A DNA stretch of 64,000 nucleotides from Brevibacterium marinum (GCF_011927955.1 NZ_JAATJN010000001.1:2728001-2792000), one strand, 5' to 3'; counted from the stretch's first letter, positions 50,857 to 59,868 are shown. The notes: generated by a model from the letters alone, not told the origin. Made by a program: numbers and translations.

Positions 50857-52117
50857 GTGCGGAGATCGGCACCCGTTCGTCCACGCCGTGGAACATCGCC
50901 GGGAAGTCCAGGTCCCCGGTCAGCTGCAGCGGGGCGAACCCGTAGCCGATGATGCCCAATTCGGCCATGGACTTGTTGTCGGTGCCGCCGGAGAGCGTGT
51001 ACGGCAGGACCTTCGCCGCGGGATCGTCGTCGAGCAGGCTGTTGCGCATCTGCGCGACCAGCGGGGTGTCGAAGGGCGCTTCGAGCGCGTTGCCCTCGTC
51101 GTTGGCCTCGATGTCGATGCCCTCCCCTGCCAGCTCCTTGATCTTGAGCATCACATCCTCGTGTTGGCCCGGAAGCGTCCGGCAGTCGACGTAGGCGGTG
51201 GCCGTGCCCGGAATGACGTTGTGCTTGTAGCCGGCGTTCAGGAACGACGGGTTCGAAGTGTTCTGCAGGGTCGGCGCGACGAACTTCTCGACCGAGCCGA
51301 GTTCGGCCAGCAGCGCCCCGATGGTCTCGGCCCGGAACTCGATGCCCGTGATCTCCGCTACGCCTTCGAGCAGCTGTCTGGTCGCGACCGGGATCTCCTG
51401 GGGCCAGGCATGCTCACCGATGCGGGTGATGGCCGCTGCGAGCCTGGTGACGGGATTGTCGTCATTGCGCTGCGAGCCGTGCCCCGCCGTACCGTGGGCG
51501 ATGAGGTTGAGCCACGCGAGGCCCTTCTCCGCGGTCTGGACGAGGTAGACCCGCTGGCCGCGCACGTCCACGGAGTATCCGCCCACCTCGGAGATCGCCT
51601 CGGTGGCGCCGGCGAAGAGCTCCGGATGGTTGCGGACCATGTAGCGGGCGCCGTAGTTGCCTCCGGCCTCCTCATCGGCGAAGAAGGCGATGATCAGGTC
51701 GCGGCGGGGTCGCAGCCCCTGGGCCAGCATGTCCCTGGCGGCGGCGATGATCATCGCGTCCATGTCCTTCATGTCCACGGCGCCACGGCCCCAGAGCAGC
51801 TCGTCCTTGATGACACCGGCGAAGGGGTCGACGCTCCAATCCTCGGCGGCGGCCGGGACCACATCGGTGTGGCCGTGGACGACGAGAGCATCCGCATCGG
51901 AGTCGGTGCCCTCGATCCGGGCCACCAGGGATGCCCGACCCGGTGCGGATTCGTGGATCGTCGACTTCAGGCCCACCTCGTCGAACCAACCCGCGATGAG
52001 GTCGGCTGCCGGTCGCTCGGGGTTGACCTCGTTGCCTCCCCAGTTCTGAGTGTCGATGCGAATGAGCTGCTGGCACAGCGACGTGACTTCGGCCTCTGCA
52101 GCGCTGAAATCGTACAC
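50810..52117 (-). CDS. M20/M25/M40 dipeptidase
   Basis: A 435-aa zinc peptidase. V-H-G-H-T-D-V-V-P (metal His and Asp), G-R-G-A-V-D-M-K-D (bridging Asp), F-F-A-D-E-E-A-G-G (base Glu pair), and M-F-H-G-V-D-E-R near the C-terminus (last His). A dimerisation domain covers about 195-320. Probably removes amino acids or acyl groups from dipeptide-like substrates. Start GTG at 52117 behind GGGAG. Unrelated in position to the first M20 gene at 4.1-5.4 kb. Confidence 0.92.
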   Translation of the reverse strand: MYDFSAAEAEVTSLCQQLIRIDTQNWGGNEVNPERPAADLIAGWFDEVGLKSTIHESAPGRASLVARIEGTDSDADALVVHGHTDVVPAAAEDWSVDPFAGVIKDELLWGRGAVDMKDMDAMIIAAARDMLAQGLRPRRDLIIAFFADEEAGGNYGARYMVRNHPELFAGATEAISEVGGYSVDVRGQRVYLVQTAEKGLAWLNLIAHGTAGHGSQRNDDNPVTRLAAAITRIGEHAWPQEIPVATRQLLEGVAEITGIEFRAETIGALLAELGSVEKFVAPTLQNTSNPSFLNAGYKHNVIPGTATAYVDCRTLPGQHEDVMLKIKELAGEGIDIEANDEGNALEAPFDTPLVAQMRNSLLDDDPAAKVLPYTLSGGTDNKSMAELGIIGYGFAPLQLTGDLDFPAMFHGVDERVPISALKFGARVLGDFLMRA

Positions 52118-52237
52118 GGTGTCTCCCGTCGGGTCGGTGGAAAGATGCTGACGTGATCCACGTTATAGCAACAGCGGCGCTGCCACCCGCCGATGTCGGA
52201 CGCACGCGGTGTCGTGCCCGGGAAGGGCGGGTATGCG

Positions 52238-52270
52238 AAATGGCCTCCGGATCAGATCCGGAGGCCATTT
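52238..52270 (-). terminator. tRNA-Leu terminator
   Basis: Perfect 15-bp stem AAATGGCCTCCGGAT / ATCCGGAGGCCATTT with a 3-base loop, 11 bases past the tRNA 3' end. The arm ends in TTT. Confidence 0.85.
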
Positions 52271-52280
52271 CCTCTGTTGT

Positions 52281-52367
52281 GCGCGAAGGGGGACTTGAAC
52301 CCCCACGCCCGATAAGTTGGGCACTAGCACCTCAAGCTAGCGCGTCTACCAATTCCGCCACTCGCGC
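52281..52367 (-). tRNA. tRNA-Leu (anticodon GAG)
   Basis: An 87-nt class II tRNA. Acceptor GCGCGAG pairs with TTCGCGC (one G-T); anticodon stem CTAGC/GCTAG with loop TTGAGGT gives anticodon GAG (codon CTC/CTT). A variable arm follows, and T-arm GGGGG-TTCAAGT-CCCCC. CCA is not encoded (ACA follows). Confidence 0.97.
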
Positions 52368-52381
52368 TGGCAACAGAGATA

Positions 52382-52409
52382 ACTTTACACGCGAGTTTCG
52401 GCCGCGCAA
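52382..52409 (-). promoter_or_regulatory. tRNA-Leu promoter
   Basis: Minus-strand TTGCGC (52404-52409) and TAAAGT (52382-52387) are 16 bases apart; transcription would start a few bases before the mature 5' end. Confidence 0.5.
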
Positions 52410-52426
52410 AATCGGATTCGCCGATT
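52410..52426 (-). terminator. Terminator of the MaoC-FabG-thiolase operon
   Basis: Small hairpin AATCGG-N5-CCGATT followed on the minus strand by TT, giving a run of four T at the stem end. It lies 58 bases past the MaoC stop, abutting the tRNA promoter. Confidence 0.5.
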
Positions 52427-52483
52427 GTGATGCACGGCACTTCGCCGCATCCGCCGAGGCGGTCTCAGTCGACCCTGCGAAGC

Positions 52484-53341
52484 TCATTCGCCCAGCTCAG
52501 AGACCTCGGAGAGGATATGCGGTTTGCCCGATCTGAGGTCGAAGACGGCGAATTTCGCAGCCTCGTGTCGGTGCCCTTCGGTGATGGCGAAGCCGACGGT
52601 CGAGGGCAGCAGCACGGGCTTCGCGAACGACACGTCCCACCGGTACGAGTCGAGCCGCGTATCGACGGCTGACAGGGCGCGCGAGGCTCCGTACATTCCG
52701 TGGGCGATGAGCCGCGGGAAACCGAATCCCTTCGCCGCGAGACCGTTGAGGTGGATCGGATTGTAGTCACCCGACGCGTGAGCATAGCGCTTGCCGATGA
52801 TCGGATCCAATCGCCACAGCGCGGTGGGGGTGGGAGCCGTGAACTCCTCCCGCGGCGGCTGCGGCTTCGGCTCCGCGTTGGGCAGCTTCCTGCCCTTGGC
52901 CAGATAGGTCGTGGTCTCGCGCATCTTCAGCTCACCCTCGACCTTCGCTGCGACGATGACCTCGATCGTGGTCCCGGACGGATGCTGGAAGGGCCCGGCC
53001 AGCTCCACGTGGAAGTCGACGCTGTCACCGACCTGCACCGGGCCGAGACTGTCGATGCGGTTGTGGACGTGGACCATGCCCATCATCGGCAGCGGCACCT
53101 CCGGGTCGCTGAGCAGCTGCATGCTCAGGGGGAATGCGAGCACATGCAGATAACCGGGATGGACGATGTTGCCCAGGCCCGCTCCGATGACGGTGGTGAA
53201 TCCCGCGTAGGCATCGGCCTCGATCGGCATGCTCCGGTCGAGAGCCCGCCGGGGCAGGTCGGGGCTCGTCCGGGCTCCCAACGGCAGAGCCTTGAGCACG
53301 GCCTTGGCATAGAGCGGAAGCATCGAATCCTTCGCCATCAT
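52484..53341 (-). CDS. MaoC-family (R)-hydroxyacyl dehydratase (HtdX-like)
   Basis: A 285-aa double-hotdog hydratase that hydrates or dehydrates (R)-3-hydroxyacyl thioesters. The second hotdog carries the hydratase motif Y-A-H-A-S-G-D-Y-N-P-I-H-L-N with catalytic Asp and His; the first is degenerate. ATG at 53341 overlaps the FabG stop (ATGA). Position after FabG and thiolase matches M. tuberculosis Rv0241c (HtdX). Confidence 0.9.
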   Translation of the reverse strand: MMAKDSMLPLYAKAVLKALPLGARTSPDLPRRALDRSMPIEADAYAGFTTVIGAGLGNIVHPGYLHVLAFPLSMQLLSDPEVPLPMMGMVHVHNRIDSLGPVQVGDSVDFHVELAGPFQHPSGTTIEVIVAAKVEGELKMRETTTYLAKGRKLPNAEPKPQPPREEFTAPTPTALWRLDPIIGKRYAHASGDYNPIHLNGLAAKGFGFPRLIAHGMYGASRALSAVDTRLDSYRWDVSFAKPVLLPSTVGFAITEGHRHEAAKFAVFDLRSGKPHILSEVSELGE

Positions 53342-54690
53342 GCACCCACCATGTTCTGACCGCAGACCCGCAGCGTCGAGCCGTTGATCCCCCGAGCCCC
53401 CGCCGAGGCGAGGAAGCCGATGGTCTCGGCCACATCGACCGGGTGCCCTCCCTGCTGGAGGCTGGAGAGCCGACGCGCGACCTGTCGGGTCAGCGTCGGC
53501 ATCTTCGCCGTCATATCGGTTTCGATGAACCCGGGAGCCACGGCATTGATCGTGCCTCCGCGTGTGGCGAAGTCCGACGCCGAGGCGGCCGTGAGTCCGA
53601 TGACTCCGGCCTTCGTCGTCGCATAGTTCGTCTGCCCGCGGTTGCCGGCGATGCCCGAGGTCGAGGCCAGGGACACGACCTGCGCGCCCTCGGCGAAGAG
53701 GTCCTTCTCGCTCAGGTGAGCGTTGATCCGGGCCTGGGAGGCGATGTTGACCGCGATCACGGAGTCCCAGCGGGAAGCATCCATGTTCGCCAGCATCTTG
53801 TCCCGGGTGATCCCGGCGTTGTGGATGAGGATGTCGACCTGTCCCCCGACCGCCTCGGCGATCTTCTCGGCGGCGGTGTCCGTGGTGATGTCGAGCTGGA
53901 GGGTCTTGCCTCCCACTTCGTTCATCACCTCGGCCAGGGCCTGTCCGGCCTGGGGCATGTCGACGCCGATGACCTGGGCTCCGTCACGGGCGAGGTTGCG
54001 GGCGATCGCGGCACCGATTCCGCGGGCCGCGCCGGTGACGACGGCGGTCCGTCCGGCCAATGGGCCGGCATCTCCTGTGGAGAGGAACTCCCGCATCCCG
54101 ATCGGAGTCCCGGCCTGGGTCGAGACGGTGATGAACTGTCCCGAGACGTAGGCCGATTTGCCGGAGAGCAGGAACCACAGTGCCGTGGCCACAGACGGAG
54201 CCTGCACGTCGACTCCATCGAGGAGGATGCCGTTGGCGGTCGCTCCGGGGCGCATCTCGTGTGCCATGGAGCGGGTCAGGCCCGTGATTCCCTGCGTTGC
54301 GGCCGCGAGTTCCGGGGACTGCTGCTCGGTCTTCGGTGCGGCGGAGACGGTGATGACGCGCCCGCACTTCGCGAGCGAGCGCAAAGCGGTTCCGATCTCG
54401 AGCACGGTCGCCGAGAGGTCGGCGGGTGCGCCGGCGTCGTCGAGGACGGCGATGATCGCCCGCAGCGACTCTCCGGAGTTCGCGTGGCGCCGAACCTCGA
54501 GACCGTTGTCGAGCAGCAGGTCGGCGAGCTGCTGCGCGCCGGACCCGGAGCCGAGGACGAGGACGGGCTTCCTGCGATAGTCGGCGGGGGTCGAGTCGAA
54601 GCGGTGCAGTTCGACGGGCTGCGGCAGTCCGAGTGTCTTCGCGACCTGCTTGAGGGGGCCGTTGACCAGGCTCAGGTACGTGTCGTTCAT
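53338..54690 (-). CDS. High-molecular-weight 3-oxoacyl-[ACP] reductase (FabG4-like)
   Basis: A 450-aa two-domain SDR. The N-terminal half (about 1-205) is a degenerate Rossmann domain (L-G-S-G-S-G-A). The C-terminal half is an active SDR: T-G-A-A-R-G-I-G (cofactor), N-A-G-I-T-R, Ser in S-L-A-S-T-S-G, and Y-A-T-T-K. It reduces 3-oxoacyl-CoA or -ACP. Layout and length match Rv0242c. ATG at 54690 overlaps the thiolase stop (ATGA). Confidence 0.92.
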   Translation of the reverse strand: MNDTYLSLVNGPLKQVAKTLGLPQPVELHRFDSTPADYRRKPVLVLGSGSGAQQLADLLLDNGLEVRRHANSGESLRAIIAVLDDAGAPADLSATVLEIGTALRSLAKCGRVITVSAAPKTEQQSPELAAATQGITGLTRSMAHEMRPGATANGILLDGVDVQAPSVATALWFLLSGKSAYVSGQFITVSTQAGTPIGMREFLSTGDAGPLAGRTAVVTGAARGIGAAIARNLARDGAQVIGVDMPQAGQALAEVMNEVGGKTLQLDITTDTAAEKIAEAVGGQVDILIHNAGITRDKMLANMDASRWDSVIAVNIASQARINAHLSEKDLFAEGAQVVSLASTSGIAGNRGQTNYATTKAGVIGLTAASASDFATRGGTINAVAPGFIETDMTAKMPTLTRQVARRLSSLQQGGHPVDVAETIGFLASAGARGINGSTLRVCGQNMVGA

Positions 54691-55976
54691 GCTGCCTCCA
54701 CAATCGCGGTGAGTCCCTGGCCGCCTGCTGCGCAGATCGAGACCAGCGACCTCTTCTTGCCGGTGAGCTTGAGGTATTTCGCGGTGGAGGCGATGATGCG
54801 TCCACCGGTCGCCGCGAACGGATGTCCGGCGGCGAGGCTCGAACCGAGCGGGTTGAGCTTGGAGCGGTCGATGGCGCCCAAGGCTCCGTCGAGGCCCGCC
54901 TTGTCGCGGCAGAACTCCTCCGATTCCCATGCCGCCAGATGGCTGAGCACGGTCGAGGCGAAGGCCTCGTGGATCTCGAATGCATCGAAGTCGTCGAAGG
55001 TCAGTCCGTTGCGGGACAGGAGGCGTGGGACCGCGTAGGCCGGGGCCATGAGCAGCCCCTCTGAGCCGTCGACGAAGTCGACGGCTCCGGCTTCGGCGTC
55101 GACGAGGCGGGCCAAGGGAGTGTACCCGTGCTCGTTCGCCCAGTCCTCGCTGCCGAGGAGGACGGATGAGGCACCGTCTGTGAGCGGGGTCGAGTTTCCG
55201 GCGGTCATCGTCGCCGGTGTGCTCAGGTTCCGGCCGAACACGGGCGAGAGCTTCGCCAGTGATTCGGCCGAGGAGTCCGGGCGCATGTTGGTGTCGCGAC
55301 TGACACCGAGGTAGGGGGTCGACAGGTCGTCGAAGAAGCCTTCGTCCCAGGCGCGGGCGAGGTTGTGGTGAGAGGCAATCGCCAGTTCGTCCTGGGCCTG
55401 TCGGCTGATCTGCCAGTCGGCCGTCGTGATCGCCTGGTGCTCGCCCATGCTCAGCCCGGTGCGCGGTTCACCCGTGGAGGGGGCCTGCGGAGCCAGGTAG
55501 GCGGGGCGGATCTGGGCGGCGATCTTCGCCCTCTGGGCCAGGGTCTTCGCCCGGGTGAGCTCCAGCAGGATCTCCCTCATCGAGTCGTTGATCACGATCG
55601 GTGCGTCCGAGGCGGAGTCCACGCCCGAGGCGATGCCCGATTCGAGCTGACCGGCATTGATCTTGTTGTTGAGGCTGACGACGGTTTCGAGGCCGGTGGC
55701 GCAGGCCTGGCCGACGTCGAAGGCCGGAGTCGTCGGTGCCAGGGCGGAGCCGAGCACCGCTTCGCGTGTGAGGTTGAAGTCCTTCGAATGTTTGAGGACG
55801 GCGCCGCCGGCAACCTCCCCGATGCTCTCTCCGGCGAGGCCGAAGCGAGCCACGAGCCCGTCGAGGGCGCTGGTGAGCATATCGAGATTGCTGGCCTTGG
55901 CGTACTGCTTGTTCGAACGCGCGAACGGAATGCGGTTGCCGCCGAGGATGACGGCACGCTGAGTGGGAGTGGACAT
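54687..55976 (-). CDS. Acetyl-CoA acyltransferase / thiolase (FadA2-like)
   Basis: A 429-aa thiolase. Acyl-binding Cys in G-Q-A-C-A-T-G, His in E-I-H-E-A-F, catalytic Cys in C-A-A-G-G-Q-G and G-H-P-F-A-A-T-G-G-R. Thiolytically cleaves or forms 3-ketoacyl-CoA. ATG at 55976 with GGAGG five bases upstream; the GTG two codons earlier is less likely. First gene of the thiolase-FabG-MaoC operon and divergent from the TetR/acyl-CoA oxidase pair. Confidence 0.93.
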   Translation of the reverse strand: MSTPTQRAVILGGNRIPFARSNKQYAKASNLDMLTSALDGLVARFGLAGESIGEVAGGAVLKHSKDFNLTREAVLGSALAPTTPAFDVGQACATGLETVVSLNNKINAGQLESGIASGVDSASDAPIVINDSMREILLELTRAKTLAQRAKIAAQIRPAYLAPQAPSTGEPRTGLSMGEHQAITTADWQISRQAQDELAIASHHNLARAWDEGFFDDLSTPYLGVSRDTNMRPDSSAESLAKLSPVFGRNLSTPATMTAGNSTPLTDGASSVLLGSEDWANEHGYTPLARLVDAEAGAVDFVDGSEGLLMAPAYAVPRLLSRNGLTFDDFDAFEIHEAFASTVLSHLAAWESEEFCRDKAGLDGALGAIDRSKLNPLGSSLAAGHPFAATGGRIIASTAKYLKLTGKKRSLVSICAAGGQGLTAIVEAA

Positions 55977-56009
55977 TTGCACCTCCGGTATATGGATTTA
56001 ACTGTTACC

Positions 56010-56028
56010 GACAGTACCTGATACTGTC
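56010..56028. promoter_or_regulatory. TetR operator in the divergent fatty-acid promoter
   Basis: Perfect inverted repeat GACAGTA-CCTGA-TACTGTC. Its right arm contains TACTGT, the leaderless -10 of the tetR gene, so the product should repress itself and probably the divergent thiolase operon. Confidence 0.75.
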
Positions 56029-56034
56029 TGTCAC

Positions 56035-56622
56035 ATGAAATCGCTCACAGATGGTCGGTCCACTCGGTGGCAGAAGCATCGGGACCTCAGGCGCCAGGAG
56101 CTGCTGCGAGCCGTCCGACATGTCGTCGACGAGCATGGGGACGAACTGTCCATGGATCAGATCTCCGAGCATTCTGGTACGACGAAGTCCGTGCTCTACC
56201 GGTACTTCACGGACCGTGCCGGACTCCAGGCGGCGATGGGCGAATGGGCGATGGACGTCATCTCCAAGTCACTCGATGACGCCACAGCCACCTCGGCGGA
56301 GGACGCCCTGACGGAGATGATCCACGCCTTCGTCGCGCTCGCCGCCGAATCGCCGAACATCTACCGTTTCTGCGACACCGCGGTCAACCGGTTCGCTCCC
56401 ACAGAGGCCGGCGGTTTCTTCAACTCGATCGCCGGCCTGCTCGCCGATCGCCTTGCCCTTGAGGGCGCACAGGGCCGACTGTGGGCGGCCGGGGCGATCG
56501 GGTTCGTGCGTGCCGCGACCGAATACTGGCTGGCCGATCCCGGTCGCCCAGAGGAGTTCGCCAGCGCAATCAGCCAATGGCTCTGGGCCTCGCTGCCCGC
56601 AAAACTAGGAGTAGACGAATGA
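56035..56622 (+). CDS. TetR-family transcriptional regulator
   Basis: A 195-aa repressor. N-terminal helix-turn-helix (about 25-65: L-S-M-D-Q-I-S-E-H-S-G-T-T-K-S-V-L-Y-R-Y-F) and a ligand-binding helical domain that probably senses an acyl-CoA. Leaderless: TACTGT (56022-56027), seven bases, ATG. It likely controls the flanking thiolase-FabG-MaoC operon and the acyl-CoA oxidase gene, whose ATG overlaps its stop. Confidence 0.9.
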   Translation: MKSLTDGRSTRWQKHRDLRRQELLRAVRHVVDEHGDELSMDQISEHSGTTKSVLYRYFTDRAGLQAAMGEWAMDVISKSLDDATATSAEDALTEMIHAFVALAAESPNIYRFCDTAVNRFAPTEAGGFFNSIAGLLADRLALEGAQGRLWAAGAIGFVRAATEYWLADPGRPEEFASAISQWLWASLPAKLGVDE

Positions 56623-58685
56623 AGCTTTCCCTTGACCCCCAGGCGATCAACGCCGTCGTCGACGGTCGTTGGGCCGAGGCCCGACGCCGCGGGCGGACGC
56701 TGGCACTCGACGAGATCACACACGAGGATCCGGCCGACGACCTCGAGACCGCTCGGGCGAAGACGCTGACCGGAGTCCAGCTCATGGCCGATACCGGGCT
56801 GCCGTTGGTGGCGCTGCCGGCGGCGCTCGGCGGACGCAATGAACATGCGACCAATGTCGCCAGCTTCGAGGAGACCGTCACCGCCTCCCCCAGCCTCCAA
56901 GTCAAGGCCGGAGTCCAGTTCGGACTCTTCGGTGGGGCGATCCTGCACCTGGGCAATGCCGAGCAGCACGATGCCTGGCTGCTGGCGGCCCAGAAGGGTG
57001 AGCTGCTGGGATCGTTTGCGATGACGGAGATCGGCCACGGATCCGATGTCGCCGCCGTCGGCACGACCGCGACCTATGTGCCCGAGGACGAGGAATTCGT
57101 CATCGACACCCCGTTCCGCGCCGCCACTAAGGAATACATCGGCAATGCCGCACGCGACGCTCATGCCGCCGTGGTCTTCGCCCAGCTGATCACCGGCGGG
57201 GTCAACCACGGTGTGCACGCGTTCGTCGTGCCGATCCGCGACGCGGACGGGACGCCCCTGCCGGGCATCGGCATCGAGGACGACGGGCACAAGGGCGGCC
57301 TCAAGGGAGTCGACAACGGGCGGATCGACTTCGAGCAGGTCCGCGTTCCGCGGTTCAACCTGCTCGACCGCTACGGCGCCGTGAACGCGGCCGGCGAGTA
57401 CTCCTCCTCCATCGACTCCCCCGGACGACGCTTCTTCACCATGCTCGGAACCCTCGTCCAGGGACGGGTCTCCCTCGACGGTGCCGCCATCGTCGCCTCG
57501 AAGCTGTCCCTCGACATCGCCGTGCGCTACGGACTCGAACGCAAACAGTTCACCGGCGCCGACGACATCCATGAGACCACTCTGTTGGACTATCAGCAGC
57601 ATCAGCGGCGACTGATGCCGGCCATCGCTTCGGTCTACGCCTCGGCCTTCGCCCACGAGAAGCTGCTCACCTCATTCGAGGAGGTGTTCTCCGGCGCCGA
57701 CGAGAGCGAGGAGAATCGTGCCCTGCTCGAAACGCGGGCCGCGGCATTCAAGGCCGATACGACGTGGATGGCCCTCGACGTCATCCAGGAATCCCGGGAA
57801 GCCTGCGGCGGGGCCGGCTACATGGCCGAGAACCGCCTCGTGGGACTGCGCGCCGACCTCGACATCTATGCCACGTTCGAGGGCGACAACACGGTCCTCC
57901 TGCAGCTGGCGGGCAAGCGTCTCCTCGGCGACTATGCCAAGGAACTGGCCAATATCGACGTCGGCGGTGCCGCCCGCTACATCGGCACCCAGGCGGCCGA
58001 GCACACGCTCTACCGCACAGGCCTGGCCAACGCGGGGCTCGCGATCTCCGACGTGTTCACCCTCAATCTCAGCGAGAAGAGGATCCGCTCGGGTCGCCTG
58101 CAGCGCTCGCTGCTCGAAACCAGACTCGAAGTCATGCTCTCCAACCTCGCTCAGGCGCTGCGTCCGGCGGCGAAGATGTCGGCCGCGGACGCCGCGGACG
58201 TGTTCAACACCAATCAGCACGAGTTCATCGAGATGGCACGTGCATACGTCGAGCTGGAGAAGTGGAAGGCCCTCGACGAGGCGATGAGGGAGCAGGCGGA
58301 TCCCGATCAGAACAAACTGTTCCGGCGCCTGCGCGACACCTACGGACTCAGTCTCATCGAGAAGCACGTGGGCTGGCACCTCATGTACGGTCGCCTGCCG
58401 ATGCTGCGGGCACGTCAGCTCAACGAGACGCTGAATCGCCTGTGCGCGAAGCTTGCGGCCAACTCCTTGGACCTGGTGGAGGCCTTCGGGTACGGCGACG
58501 ACCACCGCCGTGCCACGATCGCCACGGGAGTCGAGGCAGAACGTCAGACCGAAGCCGCCGACCACTACCGTCACTCCCGTGCGCAGGAGGACTATCCGGT
58601 GCCGGAGAAGCAGCTGCGCAAGGCCGCGAAGGCCGCCCGCAAGGCCGCCGAGAAGGACGGTCACAAGGCGAAGTCCGGAAAGTAG
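56619..58685 (+). CDS. Acyl-CoA oxidase/dehydrogenase
   Basis: A 688-aa FAD enzyme of the long acyl-CoA oxidase type, about 100 residues longer than typical acyl-CoA dehydrogenases. FAD site M-T-E-I-G-H-G-S-D-V, R-K-Q-F ... and F-E-G-D-N-T-V-L; an ACOX-like C-terminal helical domain follows (from about 480) with a Lys/Ala-rich tail. It introduces the trans-2 double bond of beta-oxidation. ATG at 56619 overlaps the TetR stop (ATGA) behind TAGGAG. In M. tuberculosis the same place holds FadE5 (Rv0244c). Confidence 0.88.
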   Translation: MKLSLDPQAINAVVDGRWAEARRRGRTLALDEITHEDPADDLETARAKTLTGVQLMADTGLPLVALPAALGGRNEHATNVASFEETVTASPSLQVKAGVQFGLFGGAILHLGNAEQHDAWLLAAQKGELLGSFAMTEIGHGSDVAAVGTTATYVPEDEEFVIDTPFRAATKEYIGNAARDAHAAVVFAQLITGGVNHGVHAFVVPIRDADGTPLPGIGIEDDGHKGGLKGVDNGRIDFEQVRVPRFNLLDRYGAVNAAGEYSSSIDSPGRRFFTMLGTLVQGRVSLDGAAIVASKLSLDIAVRYGLERKQFTGADDIHETTLLDYQQHQRRLMPAIASVYASAFAHEKLLTSFEEVFSGADESEENRALLETRAAAFKADTTWMALDVIQESREACGGAGYMAENRLVGLRADLDIYATFEGDNTVLLQLAGKRLLGDYAKELANIDVGGAARYIGTQAAEHTLYRTGLANAGLAISDVFTLNLSEKRIRSGRLQRSLLETRLEVMLSNLAQALRPAAKMSAADAADVFNTNQHEFIEMARAYVELEKWKALDEAMREQADPDQNKLFRRLRDTYGLSLIEKHVGWHLMYGRLPMLRARQLNETLNRLCAKLAANSLDLVEAFGYGDDHRRATIATGVEAERQTEAADHYRHSRAQEDYPVPEKQLRKAAKAARKAAEKDGHKAKSGK

Positions 58686-58704
58686 TCGAACCGGATGAAG
58701 AGAC

Positions 58705-58746
58705 GAGAGAGGGTCGCACGACGAATCAGTCGTGCGACCCTCTCTC
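58705..58746. terminator. Bidirectional terminator after acyl-CoA oxidase
   Basis: Perfect 18-bp stem (58705-58722 and 58729-58746) with loop GAATCA between convergent acyl-CoA oxidase and metX. Confidence 0.9.
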
Positions 58747-58801
58747 TGTCAGGTGCCCTCTGTCAGGTGCCTTCTGTCAGGGCCCCGCTGTCAGGGGCAG
58801 A
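58746..58801. repeat. Four 14-base tandem repeats (CTGTCAGG unit)
   Basis: Copies at 58746, 58760, 58774 and 58788. Two are CTGTCAGGTGCCYT; two are degenerate (CTGTCAGGGCCCCG, CTGTCAGGGGCAGA). They adjoin the terminator arm, so slippage from its CTCTCTCTGTC end is a plausible origin. Confidence 0.7.
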
Positions 58802-58803
58802 TG

Positions 58804-58840
58804 CCGTCGGAGCTCAGGCGTACCGTCGGAGCTCAGGCGT
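58804..58840. repeat. Duplicated metX 3' end
   Basis: CCGTCGGAGCTCAGGCGT occurs at 58804-58821 and 58823-58840, one base apart. The second copy includes the last codons and stop of metX, so a short tandem duplication added a pseudo-end. Confidence 0.7.
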
Positions 58841-59867
58841 GGAGGAAGCTTTCCAGCGCCGCGGAGATCGCCGCGGTCTCGGTGAGGAAGCCGTCGTGGC
58901 CGACATCCGACTCGATGACGTCATGAGTCACGGCACCGGGCAGATTCTGCGCGAGCAGTTCGACCTGCGTGGGCGGGAACAGACGATCGGAGGACACGGA
59001 GACCACGAGGTTGTCGGTGCAGCCTTCGGCCAGAGCAGTGGTCAGGTCGTGCGAACGGCCGACGCGGACATCGTGGTCGCGCAGGGCGCGGGTGAGCACG
59101 ACGTAGCTGTGCGGGTCGAAGCGGGCGGTGAGCTTCTTCGCCTGGTGGTCGAGGTACGAAGTGACCTCGTAGTAATCGGGCGATCGCAGCCGGCGCGAGA
59201 ACCGCTGGTTGAGCTCGGCGTCGTTGCGGTAGGTCAGGTGGGCGATCTGACGTGCCAGGCCCAGGCCCTGGCTGGGGAATCGGCCGACGGCCGTGTAGTC
59301 ACCGGAGTAGTAGTCGCTGTCGAGCTCGATCGCACGTTCCTGCATCATCGCCCAGGCGATCTGGTCGGCTTCGCAGAAGGCCGGTGCGGCGATGACCGCG
59401 CACTTCTTCACCTTGTGTCTGTCGAGGAGACCGAATTCGAGGGCTCTGGCCCCACCCATCGACCCGCCGATCACCGCGTGCCAGGACTCGATTCCGAGGA
59501 TCTGAGTGAGATGGTGTTCCAGACGGACCATGTCGCGGATGGTGACCGCGGGAAACCTGGACCCGTAGGGCAGCCCGTCGTCATACAGCGATTGGGGGCC
59601 GGTGGTCCCCGAGCACCCGCCGAGCGAATTCGCGCACACCACGAAGAACTCGTTCGTGTCGATCGCCTCACCCGGTCCGACGACTCCTGCCCACCATTCG
59701 GTGACGTGGGTGTCGCCGGTCAGGGCGTGTTCGATCAGGACCGCGTTGCTGTGGTCCGCATTGAGTGTGCCGAAGGTTTCGTAGGCGACCTCGACAGTTC
59801 CGAACGTGTGTCCGGATTCTGTCACGAAGCCCAGAATTCGCTCGACGGAAGTGCTCTGTGTGGGCAT
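58833..59867 (-). CDS. metX: Homoserine O-acetyltransferase MetX
   Basis: A 344-aa alpha/beta hydrolase-fold enzyme that acetylates homoserine from acetyl-CoA for methionine synthesis. Nucleophile Ser136 in G-G-S-M-G-G and His324 in V-G-H-D-G-F complete the triad with an Asp in S-S-D-R-L-F. The start is ATG at 59867, one base after the metY stop (TGACATG), so it is the second gene of a metY-metX operon. Tandem duplication touches its 3' end. Confidence 0.94.
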   Translation of the reverse strand: MPTQSTSVERILGFVTESGHTFGTVEVAYETFGTLNADHSNAVLIEHALTGDTHVTEWWAGVVGPGEAIDTNEFFVVCANSLGGCSGTTGPQSLYDDGLPYGSRFPAVTIRDMVRLEHHLTQILGIESWHAVIGGSMGGARALEFGLLDRHKVKKCAVIAAPAFCEADQIAWAMMQERAIELDSDYYSGDYTAVGRFPSQGLGLARQIAHLTYRNDAELNQRFSRRLRSPDYYEVTSYLDHQAKKLTARFDPHSYVVLTRALRDHDVRVGRSHDLTTALAEGCTDNLVVSVSSDRLFPPTQVELLAQNLPGAVTHDVIESDVGHDGFLTETAAISAALESFLHA

Positions 59868-59868
59868 G

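Noticed and set aside
53443..55038. 531-codon open frame opposite fabG and the thiolase
   Set aside because: Antisense shadow; Gly/Arg/Asp-rich and crosses two real genes.
58746..58801. CRISPR-like array
   Set aside because: Units are 14 bases in direct tandem with no spacers and no cas genes nearby.
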